Positions 54,825 through 62,391 of a stretch of DNA of 64,000 bases are shown here, one piece after another. Positions within the stretch are counted from its first letter, which is position 1; each line of letters begins with the position of its first letter. The translations under genes were made by a program, and so were the position numbers. The stretch comes from Cupriavidus necator N-1. Its GTDB lineage: Bacteria > Pseudomonadota > Gammaproteobacteria > Burkholderiales > Burkholderiaceae. The notes beneath the pieces were generated by a model. It saw only the letters and a list, made by a program, of their open reading frames with translations. It was not told the DNA's origin and did not search any database. Location of the stretch: contig NC_015727.1 in assembly GCF_000219215.1 (NCBI RefSeq), positions 496,001 to 560,000 on the forward strand, read 5' to 3'.

Positions 54825-55743
54825 GGTGACGTGACAACTACGTTGACAATCGCCGGGATTGGTCCCCTCTCGCGTGAGCGAGCTACGAAGGCTGGGGAAA
54901 TGCTTGGGCTCCATTGTTCTTCTGTATATCGCTTGCGGCGGCGCTTCCTCGCGGATCCTGTAGCGAGCGCGTTGATACCTCATAGCTCGGGTCCCAAGGT
55001 GGGAGATCTGCGTATAGCAGCGACGATTGAGAATATCGTGAATGAAGTGCTTACCGATTGGCTGCCACGCCAGCCTCATCTCGCACATCCGCTTCTTGGG
55101 CTCTGCGTCGAGATCCGGAAGAGATGCGCGGGGGCAAGTGTTTGTCCGCCAAGCAGATCTACTATTTCGCGACGCTGGGCCGCCCATCGGAACGCGGGGG
55201 CGGCGAGCAGTGGCAGAGTCCAACCTCCGCTCAGCAAATCGTCTCAGGTGCGTAAGATTACGGTTCTGAACATGCCAGAGACGATTGCAACGGAGCGCGA
55301 GCGGGCGATTGTGAGGGTCTTACATCCGCTGGGGACGGGTCCGCTCTCGCGTCAGCAAGCCAAGAAGGCTGGCGACTTGCTGGGAGTCCATAGGTCGACG
55401 ATTTATCGCTTGCGCCGACTCTTTCTCGTGAATCCGGTGGCGAGCGCGTTGATACGTCACGACCCGGGTCCCAAGGCAGGGGATCGGCGTCTAGCAGCGA
55501 CGATCGAGAAAATCGTGAGTGACGTGCTTACCGATTGGCTGCCACGACAGCCTCATCTCGCGCATCCGCTTCGCGAGCTCTGCCTCGAAATCCGGAAGCG
55601 ATGCGCAGGGGCAAGTGTTAGTCCGCCAAGCAGACCTACCATTTCAAGGCGCTGGGCCGCCCAATGGCAAGCGGAGGCCCAGAGCAGTGCGAGAGTCCGG
55701 GTACGTCGCCGCGTGACAGAGAGTAAGGCTGGAGGTATAGACC

Positions 55744-56289
55744 ATGGTCTTGCCGATCCTTGTGTTGGAGCAGTCTGAGCCCAACCCCGCGTACGTGCAG
55801 ATGCCGCGCGAACGCGAGGCAGTTCCACCGCCAACGAGCAAGCGCGATAAGCTCATCCGTCAATGGCGCCAGATCCTGGGCAGCCGAGCGTTTATGACCA
55901 ACAGCGGGCGCTATCGGACCCGCGCCTCGAGCGACTGGACCTGCGAGGCGATGGCCGGGGGCGACTCGAGTGTGTTGCTGCACGACAGCGAGCATTTGAC
56001 AAGATTATTGCTGCGCCGGGCGTGGGCAAAGGTGCCGCGTCGCCAACAGCGGCTGCTTCGTCTCGCCGTTCGATGTTTCGATCCGAACAGGCCCGCCATC
56101 AAGGTGGCAGCCACTCAGGTCAACGCGGCGGCGTGGCTGCTCGCCGCGATGCACTGGAACGGCTGTCGGCATCCCAGCGCTCTGTGGTGCAAGCCTCTGC
56201 ATCCGCTTACCGGAGTGGTGCGTTGGCTCATAGATAGCGTCAAGCAGGACGGCCGGTCCAGCGACAACCATTTTGGCCGGCCGCATTGA
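55744..56289 (+). CDS. Unidentified open frame in the transposon graveyard
   Basis: 181-codon frame beginning MVLPILVLEQSEPNPAYVQM, with a basic centre (RRAWAKVPRRQQRLLRLAVR) and a C-terminal part VNAAAWLLAAMHWNGC. I do not recognise it. It follows the duplicated TniA-like segment, where a TniB-type ATPase gene would be expected, but no Walker motif is visible in this frame. It may be a shadow or a scrambled relic; other frames of the same stretch are also open. Confidence 0.25.
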   Translation: MVLPILVLEQSEPNPAYVQMPREREAVPPPTSKRDKLIRQWRQILGSRAFMTNSGRYRTRASSDWTCEAMAGGDSSVLLHDSEHLTRLLLRRAWAKVPRRQQRLLRLAVRCFDPNRPAIKVAATQVNAAAWLLAAMHWNGCRHPSALWCKPLHPLTGVVRWLIDSVKQDGRSSDNHFGRPH

Positions 56290-56389
56290 CTCATCAGAAT
56301 TGCAACTCGCGCTGACCTGTTGCCTCACGTAGTTTGCTACCCGTCGGATTGTCCGGCGGGAGCGGCACGAGGTGACGAGGCAAATCAGC

Positions 56390-57898
56390 ATGACGACACG
56401 CAAGGAGTTGGTCGCAGCATTGCAATTGCGGTATGGCAGCGCGACGTTCGGTGACCGGGTCAGGATCCTCGACGAGTTCGTGGCTTTGACCGGGTATCAC
56501 CGCAAACACGCCGTCCGGTTGTTACGGCAAAAGCCCGGCGCGGCAAAGGGGACGAGCGAGCGCAACCGGCTATATGACGAAGCGGTACGCCAGGCACTGA
56601 CAGTGTTGTGGGAAGCTGCCGACCGGGTCTGCGGCAAGCGACTACAAGCGCTGATACCGAAGCTGGTTGATGCCATGGAGCGGCACGGCCATCTCGACCT
56701 GAATCCAGTCGTCAAGGCCAAACTCCTGCAGATCAGCGCGGCGACCATCGATCGCATGCTAGCCAATGCGCGTGCGCACATCGATGGGCAGCGCAAACGG
56801 CGTACGGGAGTGGGCTCGGGCATCCGGCGCAGCATTCCAGTGCGTACCTTCGCCGACTGGCGCGATCCACCACCTGGCTTCTTCGAGATCGACATGGTCG
56901 AACACTGCGGCGGATCGAAGATAGACGGTGAATTTGTCCACACCCTCACGCTGACTGATATCGCCAGCGGCTGGACAGAATGTGTGGCCATGCGAGTACG
57001 TAACCAGATGCTGGTGATTGAAGGATTTGAGAAGGCGGCTGCCGATCTGCCATTCGCGATGCTTGGAGTTGACTCGGATAATGACAGTGCGTTCATGAAC
57101 CAGAGCGTCCTCGACTACTGCAAGGGCCGTGGCCTTGTGCAGACGCGCTCGAGGGCCTACAAGAAGAACGACCAGGCCTGGGTGGAGCAGAAGAACGGCG
57201 CCGTCGTGCGGAGGCTTGCCGGCTATGGCCGGCTGAGCGGTGTCGATGCCACGAACGCGCTGGTGCAGCTGTACGCTTCATCGCGGCTATACATTAACTT
57301 CTTCCAGCCTTCGTTCAAGCTGAAGTCCAAGACGCGTGACGGCGCGCGCGTACACAAGGTCTATTTAGCGCCGGCGACGCCGTGCGATCGGCTTCTGGCA
57401 CACGACAGCGTCGCCCCCGCTATCAAGGAGAAGCTGAAGGCACAGTTCAAAGGCCTCGATCCTGTGCGGCTGCTGCAGGAGATGCGAATGGCTCAGCAAA
57501 CATTGAGCGAGTTCGCAGCTCACGGTGTGTGTGCTGAAGCAGCGCCAGCCGGTGAGTCAGACGTTGCGGTCTTCCTCGCCGGCCTTTCTTCGGCATGGAA
57601 GGAAGGTGAGGCACGTCCAACACACCGGAAGCATCCGAAGGCAAAGCACTGGTGGCGAAGTCGGGTGGATCCGTTCGCCGACGCGTGGCCGCTAATCGAA
57701 GGATGGCTGATTGCAGAGCCCTCAGTGCCGGCCAACGTATTGATGGATCGGTTGGCCTCGATGTTTCCAGAAGCGTACGCGAGTAAGGCACAACTACGAA
57801 CGCTGCAGCGCCGGGTCAAGGCGTGGCGAGCAGAGCGCGTGAAAGAACTAATTCTGGGTGACCTGCGAAAGTCCGCTGACGCGTCAGCCGAAGTGTGA
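56390..57898 (+). CDS. DDE integrase-core transposase (ISNCY-like)
   Basis: 502 residues from ATG 56390. An N-terminal HTH region (MTTRKELVAALQLRYGSATF, RILDEFVALTGYHRKHAVRL) precedes the rve core with FFEIDMVEHCGG (Asp), MLGVDSDNDSAFMNQSVLDY (Asp) and KKNDQAWVEQKNGAVVRRLA (Glu). A C-terminal helical domain ends LRTLQRRVKAWR. It resembles the integrase-type transposases common in Burkholderiales and rhizobia; the IS family label is tentative. A GTG at 56372 in frame is an alternative start. The frame is intact, so the element may be active. Confidence 0.85.
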   Translation: MTTRKELVAALQLRYGSATFGDRVRILDEFVALTGYHRKHAVRLLRQKPGAAKGTSERNRLYDEAVRQALTVLWEAADRVCGKRLQALIPKLVDAMERHGHLDLNPVVKAKLLQISAATIDRMLANARAHIDGQRKRRTGVGSGIRRSIPVRTFADWRDPPPGFFEIDMVEHCGGSKIDGEFVHTLTLTDIASGWTECVAMRVRNQMLVIEGFEKAAADLPFAMLGVDSDNDSAFMNQSVLDYCKGRGLVQTRSRAYKKNDQAWVEQKNGAVVRRLAGYGRLSGVDATNALVQLYASSRLYINFFQPSFKLKSKTRDGARVHKVYLAPATPCDRLLAHDSVAPAIKEKLKAQFKGLDPVRLLQEMRMAQQTLSEFAAHGVCAEAAPAGESDVAVFLAGLSSAWKEGEARPTHRKHPKAKHWWRSRVDPFADAWPLIEGWLIAEPSVPANVLMDRLASMFPEAYASKAQLRTLQRRVKAWRAERVKELILGDLRKSADASAEV

Positions 57899-57926
57899 GT
57901 TACGGAAAAGTTAAAAGTCGCCGGGG

Positions 57927-57947
57927 GCCGGGCGCTCCGCGCCCGGC
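57927..57947. terminator. Strong GC hairpin after the transposase gene
   Basis: GCCGGGCGC (57927-57935), loop TCC, GCGCCCGGC (57939-57947): a perfect 9-bp stem 29 bases after the transposase stop. There is no T-run after it, so it is not a classic intrinsic terminator; it may insulate the element. Confidence 0.4.
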
Positions 57948-58021
57948 AAACCACGAAAGAAGAGAAGAAAGAAAGCGAAACGACAACAATTCGTCAGGTA
58001 ACATTCCTTCGTGAGGTAACA

Positions 58022-58550
58022 CGGCCGGACAAAATGATTGTCGCCGCCCAGGCTCAGCGGCTTTGACGTTGTCGAACAGCATGAGCATTCGCGAGAGATC
58101 CTCACGAAGCTGGCGGAAAGGGTAGGGCGGGTCGAACGACATAGCCGCCAACTCGTTGTTGCGATGAGGGCCGAAAGGCAAGTTGTCGCGTTGCTGCCTG
58201 AACTGCTGCAGTGAAGGCCTTTCCAGCGGCCCAGTCACCACATTCTTGAAACGGAACTGTATTACTTCATAAGCGGAACACGATTACTTCTCTTCACGCA
58301 GAGCGTGCGCAACGCCCCACAGGAACGTTGTTTCGCATTGAAAAGCTAAAGTCGCATGAATGATGAGCGCGAAAAAGGCTACGTTCGCAAATGAGCGCGG
58401 CTCGCACGAATGACGTTCTTCAACACCAGGCCAAGCCGTTACGTCGAACTTAAAGTGCAATTAATCGCCAAGCTTCCCCGGCAACCATCAATTGCCGGCT
58501 GGCACGAAGGAGTTCCCCGCTGCATAGAAGGCAGCCAGTTCCGTTTCGGA
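58022..58550. other. About 530 bp without a supportable gene
   Basis: A minus-strand frame around 57900-58241 (FRQLREDLSRMLMLFDNVK) has no recognisable domain and may be a relic of the locus hit by the IS. The 58260-58440 part is AT-richer and shows loosely repeated GCGAATGA/GAGCGCG words, possibly old element ends. Nothing else was found. Confidence 0.4.
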
Positions 58551-58551
58551 T

Positions 58552-58573
58552 TATAATTTCACGATCATGAAAT
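58552..58573. promoter_or_regulatory. TATAAT box and palindromic operator before the HipB-like gene
   Basis: TATAAT at 58552-58557 runs into ATTTCA (58556-58561), spacer CGATCA, TGAAAT (58568-58573): a perfect 6-bp inverted repeat on a -10 box. This suits autorepression by the XRE protein encoded 54 bases downstream. No good -35 was found. Confidence 0.5.
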
Positions 58574-58626
58574 AATCTGGCCCGCCGCCTCCACGCTGGC
58601 TTGCCTTCTCCACGGGACGGTCCTTT

Positions 58627-58941
58627 ATGCCGCGACCACTACCTGATCCGACGCCACCGTCGCGCGCGACGATTCGCACCACTCACCAACTGGGCGACCG
58701 CATTCGCGCCACCCGGGCAGGGGAAGGGATGCCCATAGACCAGGCGGCGAGGCATTGCGGTGTCTCTGTCGGCATGCTGTCCAAGCTCGAAAACGGCAAG
58801 GGCGTCAATCTCGGGCATGCCCTGCGGGTGCTGGACGGACTGGGTTTGACGATGCTGGTCGTGCCCAAGGCGCATGCACCTTGGCTCGAGGAGGCTGCGG
58901 CCCATGCGTCCAAGACCGGCGAGCTGGCAGCGTGGGATTAG
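58627..58941 (+). CDS. HipB-like XRE-family transcriptional regulator
   Basis: 104 residues. LGDRIRATRAGEGMPIDQAARHCGVSVGMLSKLENGK is an XRE helix-turn-helix (quoted as two parts: LGDRIRATRAGEGMPIDQAA and HCGVSVGMLSKLENGK), followed by NLGHALRVLDGLGLTMLVVP as in HipB/HTH antitoxins. HipB usually precedes a hipA kinase gene, but none is visible downstream, where a ProQ gene lies on the other strand. So this is an orphan antitoxin-like regulator or the remnant of a toxin-antitoxin pair. Confidence 0.82.
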   Translation: MPRPLPDPTPPSRATIRTTHQLGDRIRATRAGEGMPIDQAARHCGVSVGMLSKLENGKGVNLGHALRVLDGLGLTMLVVPKAHAPWLEEAAAHASKTGELAAWD

Positions 58942-59145
58942 TCCTTAGCGGGGCTGCCATGCTGGCGTTTGTGGTCAGCATCGGCGTCAAAGTTGGGAGT
59001 CGCCGATGCGCGAAGCCAGCCGGGTCTGACTCAGCCGAGGTCAGACAAAATGCCGCGTGCGAGAAGCGCGCTCCCAGGCGCCGTGGCGCGGAGATGGATT
59101 GCTGTGTGCCTTCGCTGAGCCGGCTGTCCATGCCATAACTTCAAC

Positions 59146-59640
59146 CTATCGAGCCGCGTCAATGGGGTGCGACGCCTTCGCCGATTGGGATGGTGCCCCC
59201 GGCGAACGCCTCGCTTGCAGTTGCTGCGCCCGTTTTGCATCCTCCGGGCGAACCTGCCCCGCCTGCTGGCCGGCCAGATCCATCCGCGATGCGCCTTCGA
59301 TGAGGCAGGCCCAGTAGCGGGCGCCGCGGCACCAGGTCTTGATCGCCTCGCGCAATTCGGCCTCCGTGAGGGCAAGCTTATGGGCATGCGGGAGGAGATC
59401 CTCGAAGATGCCGATCTTGAGCGGCACCTTGGGTGCCGGGTGCTTCGGAAAGGCTAGCGGAAAACGCCGTTGCAGCCTGGCGATCGCGTGGACAACCGGA
59501 TCGACCGGCTTTGCCGGATTGGCTGGCGTGGCTTCCCGGGCGCGGGGCGGCCTGGCCCGCTTCGGAGCCTTGGCAGCCTTTTCGGCCTTTGCCTGCTCTG
59601 CCAGTTGTGCTTTAAGTGCCGCCAGTTGTTCGAAGCCCAT
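59146..59640 (-). CDS. ProQ/FinO (FINO) family RNA-binding protein
   Basis: 164 residues. An N-terminal basic, Ala/Pro-rich tail precedes the FinO fold: LQRRFPLAFPKHPAPKVPLK, GIFEDLLPHAHKLALTEAEL and AIKTWCRGARYWACLIEG. A C-terminal Gln/Ala-rich tail follows. ProQ/FinO proteins bind structured RNA ends and small RNAs and can control plasmid transfer or global RNA stability. It is not in an operon here. Whether it acts on the mobile element or on host RNAs cannot be told. Confidence 0.88.
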   Translation of the reverse strand: MGFEQLAALKAQLAEQAKAEKAAKAPKRARPPRAREATPANPAKPVDPVVHAIARLQRRFPLAFPKHPAPKVPLKIGIFEDLLPHAHKLALTEAELREAIKTWCRGARYWACLIEGASRMDLAGQQAGQVRPEDAKRAQQLQARRSPGAPSQSAKASHPIDAAR

Positions 59641-60000
59641 CGTCTCTAGTGGTTATCGCGTGGAGCGATTTTAGCAGCCGCGTCCCCTTCGGGGCTTGCC
59701 ACGCGGGTGCGCCTTACGTCTTCGCGGTCCACCCAATACGATGTCGCTCGCTGGCGGGCTCGCCCACGTTAGTCAATAAGAGGAATGGTGGTAGTGGGGC
59801 GGGAAAGACGACGGCAAGGTCCTACACGCGAATTCGCCGTTCGTCACACAAATTGCGGAAGACCCGACTTTCCTTTGTTCTACGTCAGGTCAAAGTGCCA
59901 TGTCCCACCTTGACTCTAACCTCAGCGCTACTCGTGGCGGGGCGAACCGGGCCGGGTAGATGAGCTTATATGATTAGCGCCGCCATCTGAGCAGCGGCGA
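59641..60000. other. 360-bp intergenic region with no gene seen
   Basis: Only the upstream region of the ProQ gene and the 3' flank of the IclR gene. A short GTCCCCTTCGGGGC hairpin-forming word lies near 59681-59694. No coding signal or clear promoter was found. Confidence 0.4.
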
Positions 60001-60750
60001 TCAGAGCAACACTTCGTACCGCGACCCATCCCCGCCAAAGAGTTCGGTTAAATGCTGGGACGCCCGGAACAAGTGTGGCTTTATCCGAGCGATCGCTTCC
60101 TTGCTCAAGCGCGTTGCCGGACCGGAGATGGAAATGGCGCCTTCGAGCTTATCCCCAGAACCGAAAACCGGTGAGGCTAGTGACACGATGCCCTCGTAGA
60201 GCTCGCCTCGGCTTAGCGAGAACATCTCCTCGCGGATCGTATCGAACTCAGAACCCTGCCGGCCCACGAAAGCGAGTAGCACTTTACCTCCGGCGCCGCG
60301 CTCGAGGGGTCGCATTTCTCCGGCCTGCACGTTGTCAGTGATCGCGAGAGGCGAGTTCGCGCGATACGCGCACAAGCGCTTGTCCCCCGATATGACGTAG
60401 AACGTCGCGCTCTCTTCAGTCAGCTCAACGAGGCTTCGCAACACGGGCATCACCAACTCCGCAGGATGCAGATTGCGCTGGTACAGCGTGGCGAGCCGGA
60501 ACGGCGTGGGACCAAGAGTAAATACGCTGCCTTCCCCTCTTCTCAGATAGCCGTACGCCTCTAGCGACTCGGCCAGCCGAAGGATCGTGCTTTTGTAGAG
60601 GCCGGTCCGCTCGGCCATCTGCGCCAATGTGAAGGACAGGTGCTCCTTCGAGAACTTGTCGAGAAGGGACAGCGCTCGATTCACCGCTGCAACTCCTACT
60701 TCTTCCTCGCCGGCAGGCTCCTGCTTTGGGTCAAGGTTTTTTCGAGCCAT
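60001..60750 (-). CDS. IclR-family transcriptional regulator
   Basis: 249 residues from ATG 60750, which has GGAG 8 bases upstream; in-frame ATGs further up (to 60783) lack one. The N-terminal winged helix reads VNRALSLLDKFSKEHLSFTL, AQMAERTGLYKSTILRLAES and LEAYGYLRRG. The C-terminal IclR effector domain includes LERGAGGKVLLAFVG and LASPVFGSGDKLEGAISISG. It diverges from the ALDH operon and an inverted repeat lies between them. It likely controls that operon and responds to a small organic acid. Confidence 0.9.
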   Translation of the reverse strand: MARKNLDPKQEPAGEEEVGVAAVNRALSLLDKFSKEHLSFTLAQMAERTGLYKSTILRLAESLEAYGYLRRGEGSVFTLGPTPFRLATLYQRNLHPAELVMPVLRSLVELTEESATFYVISGDKRLCAYRANSPLAITDNVQAGEMRPLERGAGGKVLLAFVGRQGSEFDTIREEMFSLSRGELYEGIVSLASPVFGSGDKLEGAISISGPATRLSKEAIARIKPHLFRASQHLTELFGGDGSRYEVLL

Positions 60751-60799
60751 TTGATTTGCTCCAATGTGCATCATAAGCCGCATTCATGCGGCAATCGAT

Positions 60800-60849
60800 G
60801 CGTTCTATCTGCCAGAACGCTTGACTGTAGTTTAGAACGATCCTAAAGT
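60800..60849 (+). promoter_or_regulatory. ALDH-operon promoter with an IclR-type operator
   Basis: Perfect inverted repeat GCGTTCT-ATCTGCC-AGAACGC at 60800-60820. It directly abuts a -35 box TTGACT (60821-60826), 17-base spacer, and -10 TAAAGT (60844-60849). A third half-site AGAACGA at 60834-60840 lies in the spacer. The Shine-Dalgarno AAGGAGA follows at about 60867. Confidence 0.65.
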
Positions 60850-60877
60850 TGCTGCAACAGCCGAACAAGGAGACGTG

Positions 60878-62356
60878 GTGAAGCGCTATCAGATGTTCAT
60901 CAATAACGAGTGGGTCGACTCCACTTCGGGACAGTGGTTCGAGTCTATCGAGCCGTATTCGGGCAAGGCCTGGGCGGAAGTGCCGAAGGGCAATGCCCAG
61001 GACGTTGAGAAGGCCGTGCAGGCGGCCAAGGCTGCGTTTGATGATCCCGCTTGGCGCGATCTCACGGCGACGCAGCGCGGCGCTCTTCTGCGTCGTCTCG
61101 CTGAATTAGTCAGCACGAATGTCGCGCGCCTGGCCGAGACGGAGCAGCGGGACAATGGCAAACTGATCGCCGAAGTCTCCGGACAGGTTCAGAACGTTGC
61201 CCAGTGGTTCCACTACTACGCCGGTCTGGCCGACAAGGTGCAGGGCGCCGTGGTTCCCATCAACAAGCCGGGCGTTTTCAACTACATCAAGCACGAGCCA
61301 CTGGGGGTGGTCGCGGCGATCACGCCCTGGAATTCTCCACTCGCGCTGACAGTCTGGAAGATGGCGCCGGCATTAGCCGCCGGCAATACGATGGTCATCA
61401 AGCCGTCCGAATACACCTCGGCATCCCTGCTGGAACTTGCTGCATTGACCAAGGAAGCCGGCTTCCCCCCCGGTGTGGTCAATGTCATCACGGGCTTCGG
61501 CGCAGATGTGGGTGAACCGCTGGTGCGCCATAAGGACATTGCCAAGATCGCATTCACAGGTGGCGACATTGCCGGGCAGCGCATCAACGAGATTGCGGCA
61601 AGCGACTTCAAGAAGGTTACGCTCGAACTGGGTGGAAAGTCGGCAAACATTGTCTTCGACGACGCCGATCTTGACCAAGCCGTAAAAGGTGCCGTGGCGG
61701 GCATTTTCGGTGCCGCCGGGCAGACCTGCATGGCTGGTTCCCGGTTGCTGGTCCAGCGCAATGTGCACGACCAGTTCGTCGAGATGCTGATCAAGGTTGC
61801 CAGCGAGGCGGTCATCGGCGACCCCTCCAAACAAGAAACACAAGTTGGCCCGATCGCAACTGAGGCCCAGTTCCGGAAGATCCTTTCCTACATCGAGATT
61901 GCGAAGCGCGGCGGAGCACGCTGCGTTCTCGGCGGCCACGCACTGACCGGCGATGCCTACGGACAAGGCCAGTTCATCGCCCCGACGATCTTCACGGGCG
62001 TGACGAACGACATGCGTATCGCCCAGGAAGAAGTCTTTGGGCCGGTGCTTGCCGTCATCCCGTTCGACACGGAAGACGACGCCCTTCGCATCGCCAACGA
62101 CACCATGTTTGGTCTCGCAGCCGGGGTATGGACTTCCGACCTGCATCGCGCGTTCTACATGTCCGACCGCCTGAAGGCAGGGACTGTGTGGGTGAACAAT
62201 TACCGCGCGACCAGCTTCACCACACCGTTCGGCGGCTACAAGCGCAGCGGGATCGGCCGCGAGGGCGGCGTGGACGCCATCAAGGAATATCTCCAGACCA
62301 AGAGTGTCTGGATCACAACCAAGCCGGCCAAGGCAAACGCCTTCGTTCTGGGCTAG
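60878..62356 (+). CDS. NAD(P)-dependent aldehyde dehydrogenase
   Basis: About 492 residues. ITPWNSPLALTVWKMAPALA and KPSEYTSASLLELA are the coenzyme-binding region. LELGGKSANIVFDDADLD carries the catalytic base Glu; GAAGQTCMAGSRLLVQ carries the nucleophilic Cys. EEVFGPVLAVIPF and FGGYKRSGIGREGGV complete the family. Two GTG codons adjoin (60875 and 60878); the second has a 5-base gap from GGAG and is preferred. It is first in an operon with the flavoprotein and a binding protein, under the IclR operator. Substrate unknown. Confidence 0.92.
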   Translation: MKRYQMFINNEWVDSTSGQWFESIEPYSGKAWAEVPKGNAQDVEKAVQAAKAAFDDPAWRDLTATQRGALLRRLAELVSTNVARLAETEQRDNGKLIAEVSGQVQNVAQWFHYYAGLADKVQGAVVPINKPGVFNYIKHEPLGVVAAITPWNSPLALTVWKMAPALAAGNTMVIKPSEYTSASLLELAALTKEAGFPPGVVNVITGFGADVGEPLVRHKDIAKIAFTGGDIAGQRINEIAASDFKKVTLELGGKSANIVFDDADLDQAVKGAVAGIFGAAGQTCMAGSRLLVQRNVHDQFVEMLIKVASEAVIGDPSKQETQVGPIATEAQFRKILSYIEIAKRGGARCVLGGHALTGDAYGQGQFIAPTIFTGVTNDMRIAQEEVFGPVLAVIPFDTEDDALRIANDTMFGLAAGVWTSDLHRAFYMSDRLKAGTVWVNNYRATSFTTPFGGYKRSGIGREGGVDAIKEYLQTKSVWITTKPAKANAFVLG

Positions 62357-62391
62357 TGGCGCACCAACCAATACAATCAGGAGGAGCTACT

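Larger units (their letters stand above)
53198..54855 (+). mobile_element. IS3-family insertion sequence, copy 2 (1,658 bp)
   Basis: Same ends and length as copy 1 at 14024-15681 but in the opposite orientation. Target duplication GGAT at 53194-53197 and 54856-54859; removing the IS and one GGAT restores an open reading frame across the site. Near-identity of the two copies (one amino-acid difference noticed) implies recent movement or gene conversion. Flanking duplications differ between the copies. Confidence 0.92.
53088..55710 (+). repeat. In-frame tandem duplication, unit 477 bp, split by IS3 copy 2
   Basis: Two diverged direct copies of the same coding segment. Landmarks CCGCTCAATAGATCGCCTCG (53088) and CCGCTCAGCAAATCGTCTCA (55227) are 2,139 bp apart, or exactly 477 bp (159 codons) once the 1,658-bp IS and its 4-bp duplication are removed. 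Each unit encodes RERAIVR, LSR..A.KAG..LG, S.YRLRR.F, PVASALI, and a block ending WLPRQPHLAHPL. Only part of the first unit is visible before the IS. Confidence 0.75.
53133..55778 (+). pseudogene. TniA/TnsB-like (Mu-type) transposase N-terminal region, duplicated and IS-interrupted
   Basis: Reads MAVRIVTDRERAIVRILRPL up to the IS at 53197, then resumes at 54860 as GPLSRERATKAGEMLGLHCS. Deleting the IS and one GGAT restores a 328-codon frame without a shift. It holds two copies of a helix-turn-helix segment (SSVYRLRRRFLADPVASALI and STIYRLRRLFLVNPVASALI), each followed by LTDWLPRQPHLAHPL and a CAGASV..PSR block. This order resembles the DNA-binding N-terminus of Mu/TniA-type transposases. No DDE catalytic domain follows before the frame ends. 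Family assignment is by pattern memory; a decayed element is likeliest. Confidence 0.6.
56318..58021 (+). mobile_element. Probable insertion sequence carrying the DDE transposase (ends tentative)
   Basis: TGTTGCCTCACGTAG at 56318 faces the reverse complement of 58007-58021 (TGTTACCTCACGAAG), 12 of 15 matching, enclosing a single transposase gene. Inner repeats AGGTAAC recur near the right end (57996 and 58014). No target duplication was verified, so the limits are an inference. Confidence 0.45.

Noticed and set aside
14024-54855. Composite transposon bounded by the two IS3 copies
   Set aside because: Each copy has its own flanking 4-bp target duplication (ACAT and GGAT) and interrupts a different gene; the outer flanks do not match each other.
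55744-56289. TniB-type ATPase after the TniA-like segment
   Set aside because: Position would fit, but no Walker A or B motif could be found in any frame; kept only as an unidentified frame.
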